Below are positions 41,367-54,233 of a stretch of 64,000 nucleotides of DNA, one piece after another. Position 1 is the stretch's first letter, and each line of letters starts with the position of its first letter. Origin of the DNA: CAVSIP01 sp963728075 (GTDB lineage: Bacteria; Actinomycetota; Actinomycetes; JAFAQI01; DASSKL01). The notes beneath the pieces are model-generated. The model saw only the letters and a program-made list of their open reading frames with translations, was not told the origin of the DNA and did not search any database. The DNA lies in the NCBI GenBank assembly GCA_963728075.1, contig CAVSIP010000001.1, positions 744,001-808,000 on the forward strand. Direction: 5' to 3'. The translations under genes and the position numbers were made by a program.

Positions 41367-43342
41367 TCACAGCAGCTCGAGCGGATCGACCTGGACGCGC
41401 ACCGGCTCACCGGCCTTGCGCGCGCTGCGGGTGGCGGACGCGGCCTTGAGCGCGCTCGCCAGCGCGGCGCCGTGACGCCACGGCACCCGTACCAGCAGGC
41501 GCTCGTCGCCGTCGTCGGTCGCGGGCACGGGCCCGAGCACCTCGGCGACCTCCGGCAGGTCGGTCGCCGACAGCAGGTCGGCGACCGCGGCCGGGGGTCC
41601 GTGAGCGAGGCCAGCCGGGCGGCCGGCGGGAAGCGCAGGGCCGTGCGCTCGCTGAGCTCGCGGTCGGCGTGCCAACGCGGCGCCCACCGGACGAGCGCCT
41701 GCACGACCGGAAGGCCGCCGTCGGCGAGGACGACGACGTGGCCGCCATCCCCCGCGGGCCGGACCAGGGCGGCCGCGTTCAGCCACCGGCGCAGGGCCTC
41801 CTCGGCGGCGCGCAGGTCCGGGCGGGTCAGCAGGGCCCAGCCGTCGAGGAGCAGGGCGGCCCCGTAGCCGCCGTCGGCGACCGGCTCGGCGCCGGGCGTG
41901 GCGACGACCAGCGCCGGCTCGCCGCCGACCCGCGCGAGCACCCGCCCGCTCGACGACGTCCGTACGGGCACGCCGGGGAACGCGCGGCCGAGCTCCTCCG
42001 CCGTACGCCGCTCCCCCACGACCGCCGCGCGCAGGCGGGTGCCGCCGCACTGCGGGCAGCGCCAGCCGGCGACCGGCCGGCCGCACCACCGGCACCCGGG
42101 AACGCTGTCCGCGCCCCCGGCCGCGCGGGCGAGCGGGCCGGAGCAGTGCGGGCAGCGCGCGCGGGTGTGGCAGGTCGAGCAGGACAGTGCCGGTAGGTAG
42201 CCGCGGCGGGGTACCTGGACGAGCACCGGTGCGCCGGTGGACAGCGCCTGCCGCGCCGTCCGCCAGGCCAGCGTCGGCAGGCGCGCGCTGCGCGCGGCGG
42301 GGTCGCGCGCGAGCTCGGCGTCGTCACCGGCCGCGGTCACCTGCGGCGCGGCCGCGCGGACCGCCTCCCGGGGCGCGGCGAGCGGCGCGGCCCAGCCGGT
42401 CTCCAGCAGGCGGGCGCTCTCGGCCGTCATCGCGTGACCACCGACCACGGCGGCGGCTCCGGCGAGGTGGGCCCGCAGCAACAGCACCTCGCGGACGTGC
42501 GGGTACGGCGCGCGGGGCTCGGCGAGCAGGTCGTCGCCGTCGTCCCACACCGCTACCAGGCCGAGGTCGGCGACCGGCACGAACGCAGCCGCCCGGGTGC
42601 CGACGACCGCTCGCACCACGCCCCGCGACACGGCGAGGAAGCGCCGGTAGCGCTCGGCGGGCCCGACGTCTGCGGTGAGCACCACGTGGTGCTCCGGTCC
42701 GCCCAGCAGGCGGGTGAGCGCATCGTCGATGCGGGACACGTCCCGGGCGTCGGGGGCGACGACCACCGCGCCGCGGCCGCCGGCCAGGGTCGCGACGACC
42801 AGCGCGGCCACCTCCTCCGGCCAGCCCTGGCCCGGCAGGGCCGTCCACACCGCCCGGGGGCGCTCGCCCGCCGCCAGCGCGGACAGCACCGGGCCGCCCC
42901 CGTCGTACCGGTCCCAGGAGCCGGGTGCAGGGGGTGCCGGGCGGGGCGGGGGCGCCGGCGCGGGCTCGGCCTCGACCGCCGCGTGCCGGGGCGGCACCGC
43001 CAGCCGCAGGACGTCCGCGAGCGGGCCGGCGTACCGGTCGGCGACGGCCCGCGCCAGGGCCAGGACCTCCGGGTGCAGCACCGGCTCGGCGGAGACCGAA
43101 CGGGCGAGGAACGCCAGACGGCCCTCGTGCTCGCTCGCCGCCACGCGCTCGACGACGTAGCCGTCGAGCAGCCGGCCGGCGAACCGGACGCGCACGCGGC
43201 TGCCCGGGCACACGTCACCGTCCATCCCCGCAGGGACCAGGTAGTCGAACGGCCGGTCCAGATGCGCGAGCGGCACGTCCACCACGACACGGGCCACCGG
43301 GAGCGTCGCAGCGGGCTCCAGGGTCTTCGCCGCGCGCGCCAC
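41367..43342 (-). CDS. priA: PriA-like primosomal protein lacking ATPase motifs, one frameshift
   Basis: About 655 residues. N-terminal 3'-DNA-binding domain (RVVVDVPLAHLDRPFDYLVP) and the zinc-cysteine cluster (CSTCHTRARCPHCSGPL, CRWCGRPVAGWRCPQCGG) are typical of PriA. The helicase Walker A region reads LPGQGWPEEVAAL instead of GxGKT, and the DEAH box position is WDDGDD. Actinobacterial PriA proteins are known to lack these, so this is probably a structural restart protein rather than a helicase. Frame changes near 41600; the C-terminal segment ends at 41367. Confidence 0.88.
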
Positions 43343-43371
43343 GCGTGTTGTCTAGCAGCCGGCGCCGACGG

Positions 43372-44241
43372 TCACGGCGCGACGTGCACAGGCAGCTCGA
43401 CGACGTTGATGCGCGAGCCGTCCTTCGGTGACAGCGACCAGGCGTGCACGGCGCCGACGCCGGCCTGCGGCTGCTCCGCGTCCAGCGTCACGCTGAAGGT
43501 GCCGCGGGTACCCGTACCCGAGGTGGCCTGCACCCGCTGCTGGGCGACGATGCGGCCGTCCCAGTCCGTCACCGCGACGAAGAGCACCGCTTCGAAGACG
43601 TTCGCCGAGCCGCTGACGGTCACCGAGCCGCCGGGGACCGTCTCCCCCACCCCCGGCGACTCGACGAGGATGGCCGGCAGCACGTCCTCGAACTGGGCCC
43701 GGGTCGCAGGGTGGTCGAGAACGATGCCCTCACCGCCGAAGACGGTGACCGGCGTGCCGTCGATCCGGAAGCCGACCCGGTCCACGGAGGGGAACTGGGT
43801 GGCGGTCCACACCACCTGCGCGAGCCGCAGGGTCATGGACAGCGACCCGCCGCCGGACTCGTACGCCGCGTCCAGGTCCACGGTGGCTGTCCCGTCGGCG
43901 ACGCTGACGTCCCGCAGGGTCGTCCCGTCCGGTACGGCGGTGGTGAGTCCCACGTCGCGGTCGAAGGCCGTCGGCCCGGCGAGCAGCTCGGTGAGCGCCG
44001 CCCGCAGCACCGCACTCCCGCGTACCAGCGGTTCACGGTAGGCGGACACGAGCGTGTCGCCCTGCACGAGGAAGACGTGCAGGCCGGTGGCGACGGCGCT
44101 CGGCGACGGCGAGGGGGCGGCCGTGGTGTCGGACGGGCTGGGCGAGGTGTCCGTGGCGGGCGTCGCACCCCCGCAGGCCGCAGCGAGCAGGGACGTGGCG
44201 GCGGCCAGTACCACCAGCCGGCCGGTGACAGAGCGGACCAT
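43372..44241 (-). CDS. GerMN / Gmad2 domain lipoprotein
   Basis: 289 residues. Signal peptide with lipobox LLAAACGG, then a Ser/Thr/Pro linker (SPSPSDTTAAPSPSPS), a GerMN domain (about 60-165, LVSAYREPLVRGSAVLRAALTELLAGP) and a C-terminal Ig-like Gmad2 domain (ESPGVGETVPGGSVTVSGSANVFEA, VHAWSLSPKDGSRINVVELPV). Membrane-anchored on the outer face; function in actinobacteria unknown. ATG 44241 is preferred because GGAGG sits 5 nt upstream; a GTG at 44256 is the alternative. Confidence 0.85.
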   Translation of the reverse strand: MVRSVTGRLVVLAAATSLLAAACGGATPATDTSPSPSDTTAAPSPSPSAVATGLHVFLVQGDTLVSAYREPLVRGSAVLRAALTELLAGPTAFDRDVGLTTAVPDGTTLRDVSVADGTATVDLDAAYESGGGSLSMTLRLAQVVWTATQFPSVDRVGFRIDGTPVTVFGGEGIVLDHPATRAQFEDVLPAILVESPGVGETVPGGSVTVSGSANVFEAVLFVAVTDWDGRIVAQQRVQATSGTGTRGTFSVTLDAEQPQAGVGAVHAWSLSPKDGSRINVVELPVHVAP

Positions 44242-44317
44242 GGTGGCCTCCACCACCGACGCTAGGCCGCCCGCGATGTCCCGGTAGGGGCGTACGTCAC
44301 CCGATCCGCCCGCGGTT

Positions 44318-44356
44318 GTGAAGCAAGACGCACGTGAGCGTGCCGTTTCGCTTCAC
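44318..44356 (-). terminator. imperfect hairpin after metK
   Basis: Minus strand GTGAAGC ... GCTTCAC outer pair (7 bp) and inner GCACG/CGTGC around CTCA, with a nearly complementary interior. It lies 15 nt after the metK stop and before the lipoprotein gene. Probable terminator without U-tract. Confidence 0.5.
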
Positions 44357-44370
44357 GACCGGGTGGGGGG

Positions 44371-45564
44371 TCAGCCGCTGACGGCCCGCTTGAGTGCGGC
44401 GGCGCGGTCGGTGGACTCCCAGGTGAAGTCCATCTCCGGGCGGCCGAAGTGGCCGTACGTCGCGGTCTGCTGGTAGATCGGCCGCAGCAGGTCGAGGTCG
44501 CGGATGATGGCGGCCGGGCGCAGGTCGAACACCTCCACGATCGCGCGCTGGATGTCCTGGTCGGGGACGACCCCCGTGCCGAAGGTGTCGACGAACATGC
44601 CGACCGGGCGGGCCTTGCCGATCGCGTACGCGACCTGCACCTCGCAGCGGGTGGCGAGCCCCGCGGCCACGACGTTCTTCGCGACCCAGCGCATCGCGTA
44701 CGCCGCGGACCGGTCGACCTTGGACGGGTCCTTGCCGCTGAACGCGCCGCCGCCGTGGCGGGCCATGCCGCCGTACGTGTCCACGATGATCTTGCGGCCG
44801 GTCAAGCCTGCGTCCCCCATCGGGCCGCCGATCTCGAAGCGCCCGGTCGGGTTGACGAGCAGCTGGAAGTCGCTCACGTCGATGCCGAGCCGCTCCAGCT
44901 CCGGCAGCACCACGTGCTCGCGCACGTCAGGAGCGAGCAGCGTGTCGATGTCGATGTCCGGCGCGTGCTGGCTGGAGACGACCACGGTGTCCAGGCGCAC
45001 CGGCTCGTTGTCGACGTACTCGATCGTGACCTGCGTCTTGCCGTCCGGCCGGAGGTACGGCACGGTGCCGTCCTTGCGTACGGCGGACAGCCGCGCCGAC
45101 AGCCGGTGCGCCAGCGCGATGGGCAGCGGCATGAGCTCCGGGGTGTCGGTGCACGCGTAGCCGAACATGAGGCCCTGGTCGCCCGCCCCCTGGCGGTCGA
45201 GCGGGTCCTCGGACTTCTCCGTCCGCTCCTCGTACGCGTCGTCGACCCCCAGCGCGATGTCGGCGGACTGCGCCCCGATGGAGACCGACACCCCGCACGA
45301 GGCACCGTCGAAGCCCTTCTTCGACGAGTCGTAGCCGATGTCGAGGATCGTCTCGCGCACCAGCGACGCGAGGTCGATGTACGTCTGGGTGGTCACCTCG
45401 CCGGCGACGTGCACCTGGCCGGTGGTGATCATCGTCTCGACGGCGACCCGGCTCTTGGGGTCGTCCTTGAGCATCGCGTCGAGGATGGAGTCGCTGATCT
45501 GGTCAGCGATCTTGTCCGGGTGTCCCTCGGTGACGGACTCGGACGTGAACAGGCGGCGGGACAC
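44371..45564 (-). CDS. metK: S-adenosylmethionine synthetase
   Basis: 397 residues. Makes SAM from Met and ATP. LFTSESVTEGHPDKIADQISD at the start, QGAGDQGLMFGYA, IGGPMGDAGLTGRKIIVDTYG and GGGAFSGKDPSKVDRSAAY, covering the ATP and Mg/K sites. GTG start. No SAM riboswitch fits the 56-nt gap to coaBC. Confidence 0.97.
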   Translation of the reverse strand: MSRRLFTSESVTEGHPDKIADQISDSILDAMLKDDPKSRVAVETMITTGQVHVAGEVTTQTYIDLASLVRETILDIGYDSSKKGFDGASCGVSVSIGAQSADIALGVDDAYEERTEKSEDPLDRQGAGDQGLMFGYACTDTPELMPLPIALAHRLSARLSAVRKDGTVPYLRPDGKTQVTIEYVDNEPVRLDTVVVSSQHAPDIDIDTLLAPDVREHVVLPELERLGIDVSDFQLLVNPTGRFEIGGPMGDAGLTGRKIIVDTYGGMARHGGGAFSGKDPSKVDRSAAYAMRWVAKNVVAAGLATRCEVQVAYAIGKARPVGMFVDTFGTGVVPDQDIQRAIVEVFDLRPAAIIRDLDLLRPIYQQTATYGHFGRPEMDFTWESTDRAAALKRAVSG

Positions 45565-45620
45565 AGGACTCCCCAGGGAAGAACGAGCGGTCGGCCCAGC
45601 AGTCTAGCGACGCCGCCCGG

Positions 45621-46847
45621 TCAGGGACGGGGCAGCCGTTGCGCGACGAGGTCCCAGACGACGTGCGCGAGCGCCTCCTTGGGACCCAGCGGCACCTCGG
45701 TCGCCGACCCGTCCGTGCCGAGGATGACCGCGGCGTTGTGCGGCACCTCGAAAGCGACCCCGTCACCGACCTCGTTGACGACGAGCAGGTCGCAGCCCTT
45801 GGCGGCCAGCTTGGCCCGGCCGTGGGCGAGCACGTCGTCGGTCTCGGCGGCGAACCCGACCACCACCTGTCCGGGGTGCCGGCGCTCGCCGGCCACCTCC
45901 GCGAGCACGTCCGGGTTGCGGGCCAGGCGCACCGGGTCCGGCTCGGCGCCGGTCTTCTTGATCTTGGACGGGGAGCGCCGGGCCGGTCGGAAGTCGGCCA
46001 CGGCCGCCGCCATGACGACGGCGTCGGCGTGCCCGGCCGCCTCCAGCACCGCCTCCCGCAGGTCGGCGGCCGACACCACGCGGACCACCTTCACGCCGGC
46101 CGGGTCGGGCAGCGCGACGTTCGCGGCGACGAGCGTCACCTCGGCCCCCCGGGCGGCCGCCGTACGGGCCAGGGCATAGCCCTGGCGCCCGCTGGACCGG
46201 TTGCCGAGGAAGCGCACCGGGTCGAGGAACTCCCGGGTGCCGCCGGCCGAGACCACGACCCGGCGGCCGGCGAGGTCGGGGACCGCGGTGCCGCGTTCGA
46301 GCACGTCGGCGGCCACGGCGAAGATCTCCGCCGGGTCGGGCAGGCGGCCCTTGCCCGTGTCGGCGCCGGTGAGCCGGCCGACGGCCGGCTCGAGCACGAG
46401 TGCACCGCGTTCGCGCAGGGTCGTCACGTTGGCCTGGGTCGCCGGGTGCTCCCACATCTCGGTGTGCATCGCCGGAGCGAACAGGACCGGGCAGCGCGCG
46501 GTGAGCAGCGTCGCGGTGAGCAGGTCGTCGGCACGGCCGGCGGCCGCGCGGGCCAGCAGGTCGGCGGTCGCGGGCGCCACCAGCACCAGGTCGGCCTGCT
46601 GACCGAGCCGCACGTGCGGCACGTCCTCGACGTCGGTCCAGACGTCCGTGGCGACCGGCCGGCCGGACAGCGCCGCCCAGGTCGCCGCGCCGACGAACTG
46701 CAGGGCCGACGCGGTGGGCACCACCCGTACGTCGTGACCGCTCTCGGTCAGCAGCCGGAGCAGCTCACAGGCCTTGTAGGCGGCGATGCCGCCGGAGACG
46801 CCGAGGACGACGCGGCGGCGTCCCGCGTCCGCGGGGTCCCCGGCCAT
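45621..46847 (-). CDS. coaBC: bifunctional phosphopantothenoylcysteine decarboxylase / synthetase
   Basis: Coenzyme A synthesis. 408 residues. N-terminal flavoprotein CoaC domain (VVLGVSGGIAAYKACELLR; PAMHTEMWEHPATQANV; catalytic-type Asn in PAMH-type motif region). C-terminal CoaB domain (VVVSAGGTREFLDPVRFLGNRSSG; AAVADFRP; KIKK). Complete. Follows rpoZ by 12 nt. Confidence 0.96.
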   Translation of the reverse strand: MAGDPADAGRRRVVLGVSGGIAAYKACELLRLLTESGHDVRVVPTASALQFVGAATWAALSGRPVATDVWTDVEDVPHVRLGQQADLVLVAPATADLLARAAAGRADDLLTATLLTARCPVLFAPAMHTEMWEHPATQANVTTLRERGALVLEPAVGRLTGADTGKGRLPDPAEIFAVAADVLERGTAVPDLAGRRVVVSAGGTREFLDPVRFLGNRSSGRQGYALARTAAARGAEVTLVAANVALPDPAGVKVVRVVSAADLREAVLEAAGHADAVVMAAAVADFRPARRSPSKIKKTGAEPDPVRLARNPDVLAEVAGERRHPGQVVVGFAAETDDVLAHGRAKLAAKGCDLLVVNEVGDGVAFEVPHNAAVILGTDGSATEVPLGPKEALAHVVWDLVAQRLPRP

Positions 46848-46859
46848 GGCCGGTCGGGA

Positions 46860-47126
46860 CTACTGCGCCTCGACCTGCTCGAGCGTGAGCAGGTCGGCGT
46901 TGATCTCGCGCAGGGCGATGGACAACGGCTTCTCGTGGACGTGGGTGTCCACCAGCGGGCCCACGTACTCGAGCAGGCCCTCACCGAGCTGGGAGTAGTA
47001 CGCGTTGATCTGCCGGGCGCGCTTCGCGGAGTAGATGACGAGGGCGTACTTGCTCTCGACCTTGTCGAGCAGCTCGTCGATCGGCGGGTTGGTGATGCCC
47101 TCGGGGTTGGCCACAGTGCCGGGCAC
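46860..47126 (-). CDS. rpoZ: RNA polymerase omega subunit
   Basis: 88 residues. NPPIDELLDKVESKYALVIYSAKRARQINAYY (trimmed: LLDKVESKYALVIYSAKRAR) is the omega signature contacting beta-prime. KPLSIALREINADLL ends the protein. GTG start. Sits between gmk and coaBC as in other actinobacteria. Confidence 0.96.
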   Translation of the reverse strand: MPGTVANPEGITNPPIDELLDKVESKYALVIYSAKRARQINAYYSQLGEGLLEYVGPLVDTHVHEKPLSIALREINADLLTLEQVEAQ

Positions 47127-47150
47127 GTGTCACCTCAGTCGTTGTCGCGG

Positions 47151-47717
47151 CTAGATCGACATCAAGGCTACCAGCCGGTCGGCGGTCTCCTCGACGTCGT
47201 CGTTGACCAGGACGACGTCGAACTCGTCCTGGGCGGCGACCTCCACGCGCGCCGCCTCGAGGCGCCGCCGCTGCACCTCCTCCGGCTCGGTGCTGCGCCC
47301 GACCAGCCGGCGCTGGAGCTCCTCCCACGAGGGCGGGGCGAGGAAGACCAGGTGCGCGGTGGGCATCCGGGCCCGGACCTGACGGGCCCCCTGCAGGTCG
47401 ATCTCCAGCAGCGCGTGGACCCCGGCCGAGAGCTTGTCCTGAAGCGGGGCGATCGGGGTGCCGTAGAGGTTGCCGGCGAACTCGGCGTGCTCGAGCAGCT
47501 TCCCGGCGGCGATCATCCGGTCGAACTCCGCCCGGTCGACGAAGTGGTACTCGACGCCGTCGGTCTCCCCCGGGCGGGGCCGGCGGGTGGTCGCGGACAC
47601 CGAGACCCAGACATGCGGGTGCCGACGGCGGACGGCGGAGATCACCGTCCCCTTGCCGACTCCCGAGGGCCCGGACAGCACCCACAGCCGGCCGGGCGTG
47701 CTAGCGCTGCCCGGCAC
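47151..47717 (-). CDS. gmk: guanylate kinase
   Basis: 188 residues. P-loop LSGPSGVGKGTV, GMP-binding SVSATTRRPRPGE and DGVEYHFV, lid ARVEVA region. GTG start at 47717 lies 17 nt inside the end of mihF, so the two genes overlap; a slightly later start cannot be excluded. Confidence 0.95.
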   Translation of the reverse strand: MPGSASTPGRLWVLSGPSGVGKGTVISAVRRRHPHVWVSVSATTRRPRPGETDGVEYHFVDRAEFDRMIAAGKLLEHAEFAGNLYGTPIAPLQDKLSAGVHALLEIDLQGARQVRARMPTAHLVFLAPPSWEELQRRLVGRSTEPEEVQRRRLEAARVEVAAQDEFDVVLVNDDVEETADRLVALMSI

Positions 47718-48042
47718 CGGCGCCCGTGCCTCCGGAGAACTCCGCGACGAGTGCCCGGCGTTGGTTGGGGCCGAGACCCCGCACGCGTCGACTCGGCGAG
47801 ATGCCGAGGCGCTCCATGATCCGTTGCGCGCGCACCTTGCCGACGCCGGGCATGGCCTCCAGGGCCGCCGAGACCTTGAGCTTGCCGATGGCCTCGTCGG
47901 ACTCGCCGTCCTCGAGGACCTCGGCGAGGGCCGCGGGTGAGCGGCGCAGGCGCGCCTTCACCTCGGCCCGGACCCTCCGCGCTGCTGCCGCCTTCTCCAG
48001 TGCGGCGGCACGTTGTTCGGGGGTCAGGGGCGGCAGGGGCAC
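47701..48042 (-). CDS. mihF: actinobacterial integration host factor (mIHF)
   Basis: 113 residues. PLPPLTPEQRAAALEKAAAARR at the N-terminus (long helix), then the helix-two-turn-helix region KVSAALEAMPGVGKVRAQRI and MERLGISPSRRVRGLGPNQR, which bind DNA. A nucleoid-associated protein needed for phage L5 integration in mycobacteria. GTG at 48042 aligns with known N-termini. C-terminal tail is Gly/Ala-rich. Confidence 0.95.
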   Translation of the reverse strand: MPLPPLTPEQRAAALEKAAAARRVRAEVKARLRRSPAALAEVLEDGESDEAIGKLKVSAALEAMPGVGKVRAQRIMERLGISPSRRVRGLGPNQRRALVAEFSGGTGAGAGQR

Positions 48043-48079
48043 TCGGGTCACCTCGTCGTCGGCAGCAGGCGCGGCGAAC

Positions 48080-48799
48080 CTATCCGGCTGGGGCGCTCGG
48101 GGCAACGCGGGCCGGGGGCAGCGTGGCGGCGATCCGCGCGGCGGCGGCCCCAGGATCGTCGGCACCGGTGATCGGCCGGCCGATGACGAGCAGGTCGGCC
48201 CCGTTGGCCAGGGCCGTCTCGGGCGTGGCGACGCGCGCCTGGTCGTCCGCCCCGGCACCCGCGGGCCGCACGCCCGGAGTGATCAGGGTCACGTCCGGAC
48301 CGACCTCGGCCCGGACGAGGGCGACCTCGCGCGGCGAGCACACCAGGGCGCGGGCCCCGGCCTCGACGGCGAGAGCGGCAAGGCGGCGGACGGCGTCCGG
48401 GGACGGGCCGGACAGGCCCACGCTGACCAGGTCGTCCTCGTCGAGCGAGGTGAGCACGGTGACCGCGGCGATCTTCACGTCGGGGGCCGCCTCCGCCGCC
48501 GCACGCACCATGGCGGGGCCGCCGGCGGCGTGCACGGTGAGGTACGTGGGCCGCAGCCGCGCCACCGCCCGGGCGGCGCCGGCGACCGTCGCCGGGATGT
48601 CGTGGAGCTTCAGATCGAGGAACAGGTCGAGGCCGCTGCCACCGCGTACGGCGTCGACCACGTCCGGCCCGCGGCGGCAGAACAGCTCCAAGCCGACCTT
48701 GAGCGTGGACACGTACGGGCTGACAGCAGCCGCCCAGCGGGCGGCCGTGCCCTCGTCGGGTGCATCCAGCGCCACCGCGATCGGCGCCCGCATCTTCAT
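48080..48799 (-). CDS. pyrF: orotidine 5'-phosphate decarboxylase, type 1
   Basis: 239 residues. Last step of UMP synthesis. The catalytic block DLFLDLKLHDIPATV contains the D-x-K-x-x-D type 1 motif, and VCSPREVALVRAEVGPD and TPGVRPAG are typical. Mycobacteria and streptomycetes mostly have the longer type 2 enzyme, so this form is notable. ATG 48799 preceded by GAGGAGG and overlapping the pyrD stop. Confidence 0.94.
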   Translation of the reverse strand: MKMRAPIAVALDAPDEGTAARWAAAVSPYVSTLKVGLELFCRRGPDVVDAVRGGSGLDLFLDLKLHDIPATVAGAARAVARLRPTYLTVHAAGGPAMVRAAAEAAPDVKIAAVTVLTSLDEDDLVSVGLSGPSPDAVRRLAALAVEAGARALVCSPREVALVRAEVGPDVTLITPGVRPAGAGADDQARVATPETALANGADLLVIGRPITGADDPGAAAARIAATLPPARVAPSAPAG

Positions 48800-49809
48800 C
48801 GGTCCTCCTCGAAGGCCAATACCCGCGGCGGGGGCGGGACCGGTTCGTCGCCCGGCGGGTCCGGGTCCTCGGGAACGGTGAGCACCGGCGGCCGGTGGGC
48901 GAGGCCGACGGCGTCGGACAGCCGGTCGATGCCGCGCTCGGCGAGCGCGGCGCGCAGCTCGCGCAGCACGCGGATCGGTGCTGACGGGTCGTGGAACGTG
49001 ACGGTCCCGACGGAGACCGCGGAGGCCCCGGCGAGCACGAACTCGAGAGCGTCCAGCCCACTGCGGATCCCGCCCATCCCGAGGATGGGCACGTCGGGCA
49101 TGGCTGCGTGCACCTGCCAGACGCAGCGCACCGCCACCGGACGGATCGCCGGACCGGACAGCCCACCGGTGATGCCGGCCAGCACCGGGCGCAGGGTCGT
49201 GGTGTCGATGACGACTCCGAGCAGTGTGTTGATCATCGACAGCCCGTCGGCCCCGGCGTCGACGCACGCGCGGGCGATGCTGACGATGTCGGTGACGTCG
49301 GGCGAGAGCTTTGCGAGCACCGGCACGGCCGGCGGGGCGGCCCGGCGTACCGCCGAGAGCACGGCGGACGAGGCGCCGGCATCGCAGGCGAACACCTGCC
49401 CGCGGTCCTCGACGTTGGGGCAGGAGATGTTCACCTCGATCATCGCCAGGCCCGGTGCGTCGCGGAGGGCCGCGGCGAGGGCGGCGTACTCCTCGACGGT
49501 GCCGCCGGCGATCGACACGACCGCGCGCGCGCCGCGCTCGGCGAGCCAGGGCAGGTCATGCGCAAGGAAGGACTCGATCCCGGGCCCCTGCAGGCCGATC
49601 GAGTTGAGCATCCCGCTCGGCGTCTCCGCCATCCGCGGTGTGGGGCGTCCCGAACGCGGATCGCGCATGACGGACTTCGTGACGACCCCGCCGAGCTCGG
49701 CGAGATCGAAGAACGGGGCCAGCTCCCGCCCGGCGGCCGCGCAGCCGGAGGCGGTGAACAGCGGGTTGGGGAACTCCGCGCCCGCCAGGCGCGTGCGCAT
49801 GTCGACCAT
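48796..49809 (-). CDS. pyrD: dihydroorotate dehydrogenase, class 1B catalytic subunit
   Basis: 337 residues. FMN-binding barrel. NPLFTASGCAAAGRE, NSIGLQGPGIESF, EVNISCPNVED with the class 1 catalytic Cys, and NTLLGVVIDTTT. Class 1B is supported by the adjacent pyrK, which passes electrons to NAD. A 45-residue Pro/acidic C-terminal extension (EDPDPPGDEPVPPPP) is unusual. ATG at 49809. Confidence 0.94.
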   Translation of the reverse strand: MVDMRTRLAGAEFPNPLFTASGCAAAGRELAPFFDLAELGGVVTKSVMRDPRSGRPTPRMAETPSGMLNSIGLQGPGIESFLAHDLPWLAERGARAVVSIAGGTVEEYAALAAALRDAPGLAMIEVNISCPNVEDRGQVFACDAGASSAVLSAVRRAAPPAVPVLAKLSPDVTDIVSIARACVDAGADGLSMINTLLGVVIDTTTLRPVLAGITGGLSGPAIRPVAVRCVWQVHAAMPDVPILGMGGIRSGLDALEFVLAGASAVSVGTVTFHDPSAPIRVLRELRAALAERGIDRLSDAVGLAHRPPVLTVPEDPDPPGDEPVPPPPRVLAFEEDR

Positions 49810-49825
49810 CGTCCGCCTCGCCCCC

Positions 49826-50694
49826 TCAGTGCCGCGCCATCGCGGCGGCACCCACGGCGTCCGGTGGCACCGTCCCGAGCGCGTCCCAGCGGATGCGGTC
49901 GCCGTGGAAGACCGGTCCGTCGACGCAGGAGCGGAGCATGCGGGTCCGGCCGTCGTCACCGATCACCGGCAGGACGCAGGTCATGCAGACGCCGACGCCG
50001 CAGGCCATCGACTCCTCGACGGCGACCTGCGCGGGGATGCCGGCCCCGTCGTACGCGGCCGCCGCCACCTGCTGGACCGCAGCCAGCATCGGCATCGGGC
50101 CACAGGCGTACACCGCCTCCGCACGCGTCCGTTCGATCACCTCCGGCAGCACGTCCGTGACCCGGCCACGCCGGCCATGCGAGCCGTCATCGGTCGTCAC
50201 GGTGGCTGACGCAGCGACCCGCTTGGCCTCCAGCTCGCCGAACAGCCGGTCCCCCGTCGCCGCGCCGAGCACGAAGTCCACCCGGCAGCCGCGGCGCCGC
50301 AGCGCGTCCGCGAGCATGAACAACGGCGCCGAGCCGTAGCCACCGCCGACGAGCACGCAGCGGGCGGGCTCGCGTGGCAGGGCGAACGGCCGGCCGAGCG
50401 GGCCGACCACGTCCAGCGGGTCGTGCATCCGCTGCCGGGCGAGCCAGGCGGTCCCCTTGCCGTGGACGGCGAAGACGAACTCCACCGTCCCGCCGTAGAC
50501 ACCGGTCTCCCGTACGGCGTGGATGGAGAACGCCCGCCGCAGCAGCATGGGCGAGTCCGGCCCACCGACGGCGACGGCGAGGAAGTGCCCCGGGCGGGTG
50601 CGCTCGGCGATGCCCGGCGCCACGACGGTCATGGCGTGGTAGGCGCCCACCGTCTTGATGCCGAGGATCTCCCCGCGGACCTGGACCGGCGGCA

Positions 50695-50695
<1 letters not shown>
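49826..50695 (-). CDS. pyrK: dihydroorotate dehydrogenase electron transfer subunit
   Basis: 289 residues. FAD-binding (LLRRAFSIHAV), NAD-binding (VLVGGGYGSAPLFMLADALR; YACGPMPMLAA) and a C-terminal [2Fe-2S] cluster site with cysteines in ESMACGVGVCMTCVLP and RSCVDGPVF. Partner of PyrD. ATG start shares one base with the carB stop (TGATG). Confidence 0.94.
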
Positions 50696-53972
<3,277 letters not shown>

Positions 53973-53973
<1 letters not shown>

Positions 53974-54233
53974 CAGGCAGCACCCCTCACCACGGCGTAC
54001 GCCACGCCGGCTGCGGCCGCCAGCGTCACGGCTGCGACCAGCAGGCCGCTCGCCACCGCGTGCGCGGTCGTACGCGGGCCGCGCTGCAGCGTGTCGTTCG
54101 GGTCGTGGGGGTGGTGCGGGTGCGCGGAGACCGCGTCAGCGGCGGTCACGTGCTCTTCGGCGTGCGCCTCGGCCGCCTCCCCGTGTACCCCGGCCTCGGC
54201 CGCCTCGACCCGGCTGCCGTCCTGCTCACTCAC
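53973..54233 (-). CDS. small single-pass membrane protein between carA and carB
   Basis: 86 residues. Acidic, His-rich N-terminus (VHGEAAEAHAEEHVTAADA, HPHHPHDPND) and one C-terminal transmembrane helix (about 62-82, GLLVAAVTLAAAAGVAYAVV). It overlaps carA upstream (GTGA at 54233-54230) and carB downstream (TGATG at 53975-53973), so it is co-translated with the two subunits of one enzyme. I do not recognise a family. The histidine-rich face suggests metal binding or a charged cytosolic anchor; this is speculation. Confidence 0.75.

Noticed and set aside
45565..45620. SAM riboswitch before metK
   Set aside because: Only 56 nt between coaBC and metK, too short, and no SAM aptamer motif.
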